DNA of 13,272 nucleotides from NCBI GenBank assembly GCA_002348045.1, contig DDYO01000319.1, positions 1 to 13,272 on the forward strand, in the 5' to 3' direction. The notes under the pieces are model-generated. The model was not told the DNA's origin. It saw nothing but the letters and a program-made list of their open reading frames with translations, and ran no database searches. The position numbers and the translations under genes were made by a program. The DNA comes from Anaerolineales bacterium UBA2232. GTDB taxonomy: Bacteria > Chloroflexota > Anaerolineae > UBA2200. Positions within the stretch are counted from its first letter, which is position 1; every line of letters starts with the position of its first letter. Below are positions 1-6,409 of this stretch, one piece after another.

Positions 1-50
1 TCTAGTTTTCAACTGTGCCTAACACCTGACGCCACACCTGGCTACTTGCT

Positions 51-79
51 TTGACACCGGCTGGCGTCCAGCGTAGAAT
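51..79 (+). promoter_or_regulatory. Sigma-70-type promoter for the haem membrane protein / amidase operon
   Basis: TTGACA at 51-56 and TAGAAT at 74-79 are separated by exactly 17 bp, a full -35 match and a 5/6 -10 match. Transcription would begin near 86, about 28 bases ahead of the ATG at 114. The spacer holds a small inverted repeat GCTGG-CGT-CCAGC (60-72) that could be an operator, but it is short and may be chance. This promoter rules out a TTG start at 51 for the gene. Confidence 0.8.
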
Positions 80-113
80 GCCAGCCAACCTGATGACGAA
101 AGGGCAGCCACAT

Positions 114-734
114 ATGGAAAAGGGGACTTGGCCGAGGGCCAAAGCCGTTATCATCGTGGGAGTGGTCATCCACCTTGTGGTCATCGTATACGCATTGCTG
201 GACTTTGTTTCGTCACCGTTGAACATGGTGACCAGGTCAGCCGCTCTCGTCGGCTACCTGGCCCTGTTTTTGGCCATCATGTCGTACCAGTACCGGCGCG
301 AGATGCTCAAGATGTTTGGTCGACCCTTCTTGAAAGTGCACCACATCCTGTCGGTAACTGGACTGGTGCTTATTGTGGTGCATCCCACGGCTTTTGCCCT
401 GCAGATGGGCAGCCTGGGTGTCTTTGCGCCGATCTTTAGCCCTCTCTCCGACTTGCTGATGCTGGCCGGCCGCCCAGCGTTGTACCTGTTCCTGATTGCG
501 GCAGGCGCTGGCGTGATCCGCAATCGCATCAAACCCAGTTGGAAGTTCATCCACTATCTTAACTACCTCGCCTTTGTGCTCGCCTTTATCCATGGCGCTC
601 TCATCGGCACGGACCTGGGCCCAGGGCTGCTGAGGTGGCTGTTTGCCATCATGGCCCTGGTGGTTGTGGCGGCACTGATCGAGCGGCGCTGGAGGGAAAG
701 AAGGCTGGCGGGCACCAAGGCTCCATCTCTGTGA
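114..734 (+). CDS. Ferric reductase-like transmembrane haem protein (six-helix cytochrome b type)
   Basis: This 206-residue membrane protein is nearly all hydrophobic helices, roughly at residues 11-31, 42-58, 76-97, 118-135, 148-165 and 173-189. Two helices each carry a pair of histidines 13 residues apart (His77/His90 and His147/His160). That pattern is seen in ferric-reductase-like and YedZ/MsrQ-type b-haem proteins, where it binds two haems across the membrane. No FAD/NAD-binding domain follows, so it would pass electrons to or from a separate partner. The likely role is transmembrane electron transfer; the donor and acceptor are unknown. The ATG at 114 is chosen because the promoter at 51-79 excludes earlier starts, except an ATG at 93 that lies very close to the expected transcript start. 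An AAAGGG at about 100 is a fair ribosome site. The stop overlaps the GTG of the amidase gene, so the two are probably translationally coupled. Confidence 0.8.
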   Translation: MEKGTWPRAKAVIIVGVVIHLVVIVYALLDFVSSPLNMVTRSAALVGYLALFLAIMSYQYRREMLKMFGRPFLKVHHILSVTGLVLIVVHPTAFALQMGSLGVFAPIFSPLSDLLMLAGRPALYLFLIAAGAGVIRNRIKPSWKFIHYLNYLAFVLAFIHGALIGTDLGPGLLRWLFAIMALVVVAALIERRWRERRLAGTKAPSL

Positions 735-1693
735 TCAGCTGCCAGCGCTTGGTTTTGCTGGCAGCAGTCTTTCTGGCCAGCGTTGCTTGCCAGGCGGCGC
801 CGGTGGCTTACGAAACGCCTCAGGCGAACGTGAGCGCTGTGCCGTCCACGTCGCCGAACCCTCAGCCATCGGCAACCGGCACGTGCTCCTCGGACAGCGT
901 TCCCAGTGCAGCAGCCGCTGTCCGGGCCACTGCCACGCCAACGATCGTCATTGCCAACCCTTCCGAGCACCGTGCTGCGCTGCCCAAGCTCATCGCTGTC
1001 GACCCTGGACATGGCGGCAAAGACCTCGGGGCCCGACACTTTGGGCTGGACGGCAACATGGATTTCCACGAGAGCACCATTGTCCTTGAGATCGCCCTCC
1101 GGCTGGAGACCGAGCTGCGCCGCAGGGGCTACCGCGTGTTGCTGGTCAGGGACGGTGACTACTTGCCCAATAGCTCTGGTGAAGATCTTAATGAGGATGG
1201 CGAGTTCACCTACCGAGACGATCTGCTGTGGCGCGTGCGGATGATCAATGAGGCAGGAGCTGACCTGTTGCTCTCACTCCACCAGAACGCCTGGGCGTAT
1301 CCCGACGAGGCGCTGGTTCGAGTGACAGGTGGTTGCACGACCTACTACTGCCCGGACCGGGAGTTTGGCGAAGACAACTGGCGCCTGGCCAACCTGGTGC
1401 ACGAGCGCGTCCTGGCCGCCATACAAGGCATCGATTACGAGCCCTTTGACCGCGGAGTTCAAGATGACAATACCCTGGCTGTCCCTGGCGAGTCCGGTGA
1501 ACACCTCATTCTCTTGGGTCCTCAGGACGACGTGATCAAGTGGTCCTCCCAGATGCCCGGAGCGCTGAACGAGCCTTTCTTCATCACGTGCGACGCTGAG
1601 GCTGATCTCATGCGCCGAGACGACGTCCAGAGCGCTTTGGCGATAGCCTATGCCGATGCGGTGGATGCTTACTTCACTGGGGAGGAAAGCTAG
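731..1693 (+). CDS. N-acetylmuramoyl-L-alanine amidase (Amidase_3), probable lipoprotein
   Basis: This 320-residue Zn-dependent amidase would cleave the MurNAc-L-Ala bond of peptidoglycan outside the cytoplasm. The N-terminus is a hydrophobic signal ending in ASVAC (Cys20), a relaxed lipobox with Ser rather than Leu at -3. A Pro/Ser/Thr/Ala-rich linker follows to about residue 80, then the Amidase_3 domain. Visible zinc ligands are His94 (DPGHGG), Glu114 (FHES) and His184 (SLHQNA). Glu281 in LNEPFF fits the catalytic glutamate near the C-terminus. The frame is open back to 635, but the GTG at 731 is preferred: it forms a GTGA overlap with the upstream stop, has AAGG 10 bases before it, and places the signal sequence exactly at the start. 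A domain insertion near residues 198-213 carries two Cys (202 and 207). The family call is secure; lipid anchoring is probable. Confidence 0.88.
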   Translation: MISCQRLVLLAAVFLASVACQAAPVAYETPQANVSAVPSTSPNPQPSATGTCSSDSVPSAAAAVRATATPTIVIANPSEHRAALPKLIAVDPGHGGKDLGARHFGLDGNMDFHESTIVLEIALRLETELRRRGYRVLLVRDGDYLPNSSGEDLNEDGEFTYRDDLLWRVRMINEAGADLLLSLHQNAWAYPDEALVRVTGGCTTYYCPDREFGEDNWRLANLVHERVLAAIQGIDYEPFDRGVQDDNTLAVPGESGEHLILLGPQDDVIKWSSQMPGALNEPFFITCDAEADLMRRDDVQSALAIAYADAVDAYFTGEES

Positions 1694-1993
1694 GATCGGA
1701 TATTTGGGCGAGCCACGTGGGCCAGCGCGCGCCGACAACAGAGATCTGGCCGCGCCCACAGCCAGTGCCGCTGCGCGGCGACCTGTGCGAGGAGAGCACC
1801 CTCCTTGGCACTGCCACTGATCGGTTGACCGGAGTCACCGAGGCGAAAAATGCTTGGTTTCAGCGACCCAGGCTCTGCTAGGGCTGGTTTGCTCACCAAC
1901 ATCGGCGAGGGTTGGCCGCTCAACGCCTGGCGACCCATGACCCCCGCAGGAGCACCGGGGGCTGTGGGCTTGCCAGCTCACAGTACTCGCCTG
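1694..1993. other. Non-coding gap between convergent genes
   Basis: These 300 bases separate the amidase stop from the flavodiiron stop. Short open frames cross the gap on both strands, but none has a ribosome site or a recognisable product. It contains GC-rich inverted repeats. GTGGGC (1717-1722) pairs with GCCCAC (1754-1759), with an alternative GGCCAG/CTGGCC pairing at 1720-1725 and 1746-1751. These may end the + strand transcript, though no T-run follows. The better hairpins at 1941-1983 are listed separately. Confidence 0.6.
1941..1983 (-). terminator. fprA: Tandem hairpins just past the flavodiiron gene, possible terminator
   Basis: Ten bases beyond the fprA stop lies CTGTGGGCT-TGCC-AGCTCACAG (1962-1983), a 9-bp stem with one G.U pair and a 4-base loop. 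Directly next to it is CCCCCG (1941-1946) pairing with CGGGGG (1956-1961). No U-tract follows on the minus strand, so this could be a Rho-independent terminator lacking a U-run, or a 3' stabilising structure. The position right after the stop supports a role at the transcript end. Confidence 0.45.
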
Positions 1994-3211
1994 CTACTCC
2001 TGATCGCGTATGCTCCGGGAAAAGGCTGCTGCCGCTTCCTCCGCCTGTTGAAGATGCTCGGCGGTCGGTGAGCCCCGGAACTCGATCGCGGGCGCCTGAG
2101 TCCAGTGCAGGCGTTCTGCTAGCGCATCAAACTCCTTCTGGGCCCCACCTGACCACCCGTACGAGCCGTAGCGCAGCGCGGACTTGTTGGTCATACGCTT
2201 GCGGGCCACGCTATCCAGCAGATGGGCCATGGGAGGAAAGAGCCCAACTTCGTAGGTGGGCGCTCCGACGACGATGCCGCGGTTCTTGAAGACGGATGCC
2301 AGGATGTAGGATTCCTCCACGCGGGGCACCTCAAAGACCTCCATGGGCACCCCTTCGCGTGCGATTCCCCGCATGATCGCATCGGTGGCGGCTTTGGTCT
2401 TGCCGTACATACTGGACCATAGCAGGGTGATGCCTCGCTCGGCCTTGCCCGCAGTGTACTGAGCGAACTGCTGATAGAGCTCAATGACCTTCAGGGGATC
2501 GCGCCTCCAGACCAGGCCATGGGATGGGGCAACCATCTGCACGTCCAGCCCGGCCAGCTTGGCAATCGCGTTCAAAACAGGCCGCGAAAAGTTGGCAACG
2601 ATGTTGGCATAGTAGCGAAGCATCTCCGCCGAGTACATGGGCCAGTCATGGTCGTGGACCTGATCGTCAAATAGGATGCCCTTGAGGACACCAAATCCAC
2701 CAAAGGCATCGCACGAGAACAGGATGCCATCGGACGGAAGGTAACTGACCATGGTTTCGGGCCAATGCACAAAGGGCGCGTGGTAGAAGACCAGCTTCTT
2801 GCCCGCACCCAGATAGAGCTCTTGCCCATCGGCCACAGCCTCGACCCCTGCGGTGATGTGACACATGTGGGCTGCCAGATCAACCCCCTTGGGAGTGGCG
2901 AGGATCTTGGCCTCCGGTGCCATACGCCGAAAATCGTGCAGGAAACCAGTGTGGTCGGGCTCCAGATGGTTGAGTACGATATAGTCGATATCCCGCGGCT
3001 TGACACCAGCCGAGTCCAACTGCTCCAGGAAATCGCCGGAACTGCCGCTCCACTCTCGGACGACATCGACTAGAACGGTCTTCTCACCCCTGACCAGGTA
3101 GGAATTGAGTGACACGCCGTGAGGAAGGGGCCACAAGCCCTCGAAGAGGTCATGGGAGCGGACGTTGACGCCGACCCACCAAACGCCAGGCTTGATCTCA
3201 ACTGCGGGCAT
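1994..3211 (-). CDS. fprA: A-type flavodiiron protein (FprA/ROO family O2 or NO reductase)
   Basis: This 405-residue cytoplasmic protein is full length for the family. Residues 1-250 form a metallo-beta-lactamase-like domain with the diiron ligands visible: His82, Glu84, Asp86 and His87 in HLEPDHTG, His149 in FVHWPE, Asp168 in FSCDAFG, and His231 in APSHGLVWR. Residues 261-400 form a flavodoxin domain that binds FMN (SSMYGKTKAAT phosphate loop, GAPTYEVGLFPP, YGSYGWSGG). Such proteins reduce O2 to water, or NO to N2O, with electrons from rubredoxin or F420H2 and protect anaerobes. No rubredoxin gene is in the window. The ATG is preceded by AAGGAG at good spacing. It lies 33 bases after the dapB-like stop on the same strand, so the two are probably co-transcribed. 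Whether it acts on O2 or NO cannot be read from the sequence. Confidence 0.95.
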   Translation of the reverse strand: MPAVEIKPGVWWVGVNVRSHDLFEGLWPLPHGVSLNSYLVRGEKTVLVDVVREWSGSSGDFLEQLDSAGVKPRDIDYIVLNHLEPDHTGFLHDFRRMAPEAKILATPKGVDLAAHMCHITAGVEAVADGQELYLGAGKKLVFYHAPFVHWPETMVSYLPSDGILFSCDAFGGFGVLKGILFDDQVHDHDWPMYSAEMLRYYANIVANFSRPVLNAIAKLAGLDVQMVAPSHGLVWRRDPLKVIELYQQFAQYTAGKAERGITLLWSSMYGKTKAATDAIMRGIAREGVPMEVFEVPRVEESYILASVFKNRGIVVGAPTYEVGLFPPMAHLLDSVARKRMTNKSALRYGSYGWSGGAQKEFDALAERLHWTQAPAIEFRGSPTAEHLQQAEEAAAAFSRSIRDQE

Positions 3212-3244
3212 GGGGAACTCCTTTCGATCTAGTAGTATGGTGAT

Positions 3245-4048
3245 CTATAACGGAGGCAGGTCGCGCAGCTCGGTAACGAGCGTGCCAGCCGGTAATCTCT
3301 TGAGGGATCGAAGGGCCAGCAATACTCCGTCGACGTGAACGACGCTGGACAACTCGAGTACTTTGACTGAGATGGACTCGTCGCGCCTGGCCAGTATGAT
3401 CTCGTGCTCCGAGTAGGTGGGTGGGATGGGAAGGCGCTGACTGAGAATACGTACACCGTTGGCCTCACCGCCCAAAACGCCGGCAAGAAGCTCCTGACTT
3501 CTCACCTCACCGCCAGTCTCTGTCGAGAGAGCCCGGGCCAGCCACAGCGCCGTCCCGCTGGGAGCATCGGCCTTGTCTTTGTGGTTGCGTTCGACGATAG
3601 TGACATAAGGGTAGTGATGCCGGATCCTCCTCATAAAATCCAGGCTTAGATTCATACTTAGGTTGAAATTGGCGATAAGCCCCCAGCGCAAACCGTGCTC
3701 TTGCGCCCATGCGCGTGCCTGAGCTAGCCGTGCGTCGTCGAATCCCGTCGTGCCCACGACCACGTCCAGGCGCAGTTCCGCGCACGCCTCCAAGTTATCC
3801 ATCACCACGGAGGGCGCCGTAAAGTCAACCACGATGTCTGGGGCGGACTGGGCTAATGAGGATGCGAGGTCGGTGCTGGTGACAAGGCCGCTGGGTCGCT
3901 GCCCACCCAGCTGGTTCAGATCGATCCCAGCAGTACGGCACCAGCCGCCAGCCAGTTCCAGGTCCGGAGCGTCAAGAACAGCTCTGATGACCTCGCGCCC
4001 GACGTTTCCCGTCGCGCCGGCAACGTATACTCTCAGGGCCTTCACCAC
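3245..4048 (-). CDS. dapB: 4-hydroxy-tetrahydrodipicolinate reductase (DapB-like), divergent
   Basis: This 267-residue protein has a DapB-type Rossmann N-terminus (AGATGNVGREV, residues 10-20), DFTAPS (75-80) and GTTGF (99-103). The family signature region follows as ERNHKDKADAPSGTA (153-167). DapB reduces dihydrodipicolinate with NAD(P)H in the diaminopimelate/lysine pathway. Lys159 matches the substrate-binding Lys163 of E. coli and DAPSGTA is intact, but the first His of the usual HH pair (E. coli His159) is Asn155. The C-terminal half is also unusual: VRILSQRLP replaces the common GIHSVR pattern. An ATG at 4063 is in frame, but GGGAGG at 4056-4061 sits 7 bases ahead of the GTG at 4048, so the GTG is the better start. 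A promoter lies just upstream and fprA follows. It is either a divergent DapB or a DapB-fold reductase with another substrate. Confidence 0.82.
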   Translation of the reverse strand: MVKALRVYVAGATGNVGREVIRAVLDAPDLELAGGWCRTAGIDLNQLGGQRPSGLVTSTDLASSLAQSAPDIVVDFTAPSVVMDNLEACAELRLDVVVGTTGFDDARLAQARAWAQEHGLRWGLIANFNLSMNLSLDFMRRIRHHYPYVTIVERNHKDKADAPSGTALWLARALSTETGGEVRSQELLAGVLGGEANGVRILSQRLPIPPTYSEHEIILARRDESISVKVLELSSVVHVDGVLLALRSLKRLPAGTLVTELRDLPPL

Positions 4049-4055
4049 GTGTCTG

Positions 4056-4061
4056 CCTCCC
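4056..4061 (-). promoter_or_regulatory. dapB: Ribosome binding site that decides the dapB-like start
   Basis: On the minus strand GGGAGG is followed by a 7-base spacer and GTG at 4048-4046. The upstream ATG at 4063-4061 overlaps this site and would have no Shine-Dalgarno of its own. Confidence 0.7.
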
Positions 4062-4080
4062 ATTCTGCCTACAGAGCCTG

Positions 4081-4109
4081 ATTCTACCCGCGGATGATCG
4101 AGTCGCCAA
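4081..4109 (-). promoter_or_regulatory. Promoter for the dapB-like / fprA operon
   Basis: Read on the minus strand, TTGGCG (4109-4104) and TAGAAT (4086-4081) are 17 bp apart. The -10 is the same hexamer as in the promoter at 74-79. The transcript would start near 4074, giving a leader of about 25 bases before the GTG at 4048. Confidence 0.65.
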
Positions 4110-4142
4110 TCTGACCGGGGTTGAGGTTAAGACCGGAGTGGT

Positions 4143-4171
4143 TTGACAGGAACTGAAAGGCAACCTAAACT
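4143..4171 (+). promoter_or_regulatory. Promoter for the duplicated-domain lipoprotein gene
   Basis: TTGACA (4143-4148) and TAAACT (4166-4171) are 17 bp apart. The transcript would start near 4178, about 60 bases ahead of the ATG at 4240. It diverges from the promoter at 4081-4109, and the -35 boxes are about 33 bp apart. Confidence 0.7.
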
Positions 4172-4239
4172 GAAGCCCAAGTACTGAGCACGGTGGACGC
4201 ACGAGGGCTGCCGGTTAGCGAACCCGTGGAGGATAAACA

Positions 4240-4941
4240 ATGCATTCGCGTTCACGGATGTGGGTCGTGGCGATGATGTTGACCACGGCAATGGTTGGCT
4301 GCACGTGGGTGACGCCTACGCCTACGCCTTTGCCCCCGCCTTCAGACGTGCCTGCGGCGGTGGTAGCTGCCCGCGATGCCGCCCTTACCTATGTTGCCAA
4401 AGCATACCCTCAGTGGGCGCCTGCTCTGACCTTGCCGTGGCAAGCCGATGATCTCACCCCGGCTGGGCTGGTCGGCGTGTCCTACTATGAGTTTGTGAAT
4501 CAAGACTGGCGAATGGCTGTCAACGTGCCAGCAGTCTCCTCGACCCAGATTCTTTATGAGATCGAGCTGCGGGACGAAGAGGCTAGCGTGGCCTGGGTTG
4601 GCAAGCTCAACGCCAATCTCGCCATCCTCGAGTCAAACGTCAATGTGGCGCCAACTGCGCGCACAGCGCGGGAGGTCATCCTGACCTATGTGCGTGCAAA
4701 CATGCCAGAGCAGGCGCCGCCTGCCTCCCTGGTGTGGATGGGTGAGCGCACCACGCCCGTGAGTTCTGAAGGCCAGGAGTACTGCAGCTTTGTGGCGGCA
4801 GATTGGGCGCTGTACCTCGCCTTCCGACCGACGCCGCCGGACCAGGTAGCCTATCTGGGCGAGCTCTACCGCAATGGGACCGCCCTCGTCTGGCGCGGGC
4901 AGTTGGATTCCGACGGCACCGTCATGGAGATCCGCCCCTAG
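4240..4941 (+). CDS. Lipoprotein with two tandem copies of an unrecognised ~90-residue domain
   Basis: This 233-residue protein matches no family I can name. It starts with a short basic region and a hydrophobic stretch ending MVGC (Cys21, a lipobox). A Thr-Pro repeat linker (residues 25-34) then suggests surface anchoring. The rest is an internal duplication: residues 43-132 align without gaps to 142-231 at a constant offset of 99. Shared positions include AR (44-45/143-144), LTYV (49-52/148-151), P57/P156, AP (60-61/159-160), W67/W166, TP (73-74/172-173), Y82/Y181, FV (85-86/184-185), DW (89-90/188-189), Y106/Y205, EL (109-110/208-209) and W119/W218. The pattern loosely recalls small extracytoplasmic beta-rich domains such as PepSY, but this is a guess. 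The start is firm: GGAGG at 4228-4232 with a 7-base spacer. It has its own promoter and reads away from dapB. Confidence 0.85.
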   Translation: MHSRSRMWVVAMMLTTAMVGCTWVTPTPTPLPPPSDVPAAVVAARDAALTYVAKAYPQWAPALTLPWQADDLTPAGLVGVSYYEFVNQDWRMAVNVPAVSSTQILYEIELRDEEASVAWVGKLNANLAILESNVNVAPTARTAREVILTYVRANMPEQAPPASLVWMGERTTPVSSEGQEYCSFVAADWALYLAFRPTPPDQVAYLGELYRNGTALVWRGQLDSDGTVMEIRP

Positions 4942-4966
4942 CGACCATTTCAGGTTAGCGCGTCGG

Positions 4967-5017
4967 CTGCCGCCATAGCTCCATCGGCAGATTGGTTCCT
5001 GAACAGGCATAGCCTGT
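4967..5017 (+). terminator. Two small hairpins after the lipoprotein gene, weak terminator candidate
   Basis: CTGCCG (4967-4972) pairs with CGGCAG (4985-4990), and ACAGGC-ATA-GCCTGT (5003-5017) forms a tight 6-bp stem followed by CTT. The stems are short and no real T-run follows, so termination here is only possible. Confidence 0.3.
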
Positions 5018-5052
5018 CTTGCGGCAAGGCCATTTCTCTGGGTCACGTCGTC

Positions 5053-5058
5053 TTGACA
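5053..5058 (+). promoter_or_regulatory. Probable -35 element ahead of the GNAT-like gene
   Basis: A perfect TTGACA lies 57 bases before the chosen GTG start. No good -10 is found 16-18 bp downstream. TACACT at 5072-5077 is the nearest -10-like hexamer, but it is only 13 bp away and lies inside the palindrome at 5071-5088. An activator or an atypical spacer would be needed. Confidence 0.4.
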
Positions 5059-5070
5059 TGTATTCTTCAA

Positions 5071-5088
5071 GTACACTGAGCAGTGTAC
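5071..5088. promoter_or_regulatory. 18-bp palindrome, candidate operator
   Basis: GTACACTGAGCAGTGTAC has two perfect 8-base arms around a 2-base centre. It sits 12 bases past a TTGACA box and 26 bases before the GTG of the next gene, where a dimeric repressor of the TetR or GntR kind would block initiation. A smaller inverted repeat, ACAAC-AACA-GTTGT (5089-5102), follows at once. No regulator gene is present in the window, so the binding protein is unknown. Confidence 0.55.
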
Positions 5089-5103
5089 ACAACAACAGTT
5101 GTC

Positions 5104-5108
5104 GGGAG
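5104..5108 (+). promoter_or_regulatory. Ribosome binding site that decides the GNAT-like start
   Basis: GGGAG is followed by 6 bases and then GTGGTG (5115-5120). The upstream in-frame ATGs at 5019 and 5058 have no such site. The one at 5058 would start inside the TTGACA box. Confidence 0.6.
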
Positions 5109-5114
5109 CAGCAC

Positions 5115-6260
5115 GTGGTGGATGCGGGGGGACTGGAAGTCAGCGAGATAAGGGAACCAGCCGAGCGCAGGGAGATGGCTCTGTTTCCCTGGCAAGTCTA
5201 TCAGGGTGACCGAAACTGGGTGCCCCCCTTGATCAAGGACCGCCTCAGCCAATTGGATCCTGACGGCAATCCCTTCTTTCGCACCGCGGACGTGGCCCTG
5301 TTTGTCGCTCGCCGGCTCGGTCGCGCGGTGGGCACCATCGCCGCTTTTGTCGACCGTCGCTTTAACGAGTTTTCGAAGCAGAACCTGGGCCAGTTTGGGT
5401 ACTTTGAAGTGTTGGACGACGAGCGCGCAGCCCACGCGCTGCTGGCACGGACAAAGGTCTGGCTTCAGGAACGGGGCGTCTCCGAGATGCGCGGTCCCAT
5501 CAACTTTCACCGGGACCGGGAACGGGGTATCTTGGTTGATGGAGCTGACTGTCCCCCTCCCATGATGTGCGCTCACTCCCCCCGCTACTATGCACCGATG
5601 ATCGAACGCTTTGGCATGAGCAAGTATGCCGATGATCTTGCCCGTCGCCTGTTCTGCGATCGGGTACTGCTGCCGGACGGCAGCCTGCCTCCTCGGATGG
5701 CCCGACTGCAGAAGGTAGCCGAACGGCGGACTCGCCTCGTTATCCGCCCTGCTCGCCTGGCGGATTGGGATGCTGAGGTGGAGCGGGTGCGCGCGGTCTA
5801 TGATGCCACCATCAACCAGATGCCTGATCATGCGCCGTGGAGCGACGAGGACTTGGCCACCTTTGCCCACCACTTGCGTCCTTTCGTCGATCCCGAGTTT
5901 TGCTTGTTTGGCGAGATCGACGGCAAGACGGTGGGCGTGGCGCTGGCGTTTCCCGACCTGAACCAGGTCCTGATCCACCTGAACGGGCGCACTGACGGAT
6001 TCAACAAACTGCGCGCCTGGTGGTACTGGCGAAGGATTCGCGTGTTGAGCTTTAAGGTCGGGGGAGTCATCGATCAATTCCAAGGCCTTGGCATCGAGGC
6101 GCTGTTCATGCTGGAGATTGCCAAGCGGGCAGTCGCCAAACGCTACAGGTGGGTGGACATGTCCTTGCAGGCCGAGAACAATGACAAGATCAACACGCTG
6201 GTCAGCCATTTCGGGGCTGAGGAGTACAAGCGGTATCGTCTGTACACCATGAAGGTTTGA
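5115..6260 (+). CDS. GNAT-superfamily N-acetyltransferase-like protein
   Basis: This 381-residue protein, counted from the GTG at 5115, belongs to a conserved family of about 370-380 residues usually annotated as GNAT-fold proteins of unknown substrate. Family features are FPWQVYQGDRNWVPPL near the N-terminus, DPDGNPFF, a GTIAAFVDRRFNEF beta-strand/helix unit, and RGPINFHRDRERGILVDG in the middle. The C-terminal half has the acetyl-CoA-site-like QFQGLGIEALF, followed by VDMSLQAENNDKINTLVSHFGAEEYKRYRLY, typical of the GNAT end. It would transfer an acyl group from acyl-CoA to an amine, but nothing identifies the acceptor. The palindrome upstream suggests that transcription is regulated. The next gene starts about 150 bases downstream on the same strand. 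Family confidence is high; function is unknown. Confidence 0.78.
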   Translation: MVDAGGLEVSEIREPAERREMALFPWQVYQGDRNWVPPLIKDRLSQLDPDGNPFFRTADVALFVARRLGRAVGTIAAFVDRRFNEFSKQNLGQFGYFEVLDDERAAHALLARTKVWLQERGVSEMRGPINFHRDRERGILVDGADCPPPMMCAHSPRYYAPMIERFGMSKYADDLARRLFCDRVLLPDGSLPPRMARLQKVAERRTRLVIRPARLADWDAEVERVRAVYDATINQMPDHAPWSDEDLATFAHHLRPFVDPEFCLFGEIDGKTVGVALAFPDLNQVLIHLNGRTDGFNKLRAWWYWRRIRVLSFKVGGVIDQFQGLGIEALFMLEIAKRAVAKRYRWVDMSLQAENNDKINTLVSHFGAEEYKRYRLYTMKV

Positions 6261-6409
6261 GGCGTACTTGTCGAGGGGTTGCGCTGGGCCGTCGCAGTCG
6301 TGCCCAGTGCCACCGGAGTTCTGGGTGTCACGAACGCTAGCGCACAAGTTTGATGCGCTTCTTCAGTCGCTCCTGGGGACTGACCAAGATTGCCGGAGAG
6401 GGAGGCGCA

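Noticed and set aside
635..730. Earlier start of the amidase gene
   Set aside because: The extra codons overlap the upstream membrane gene and put the signal sequence 32 residues inside the protein.
1850..2071. Small plus-strand gene in the gap after the amidase
   Set aside because: It has no Shine-Dalgarno, has a low-information translation, runs into the antisense of fprA, and overlaps the hairpins at 1941-1983.
5067..6347. Long minus-strand open frame of 426 codons
   Set aside because: It is a shadow of the GNAT-like gene. It has no ribosome site or family pattern, and the plus-strand frame carries clear conserved motifs.
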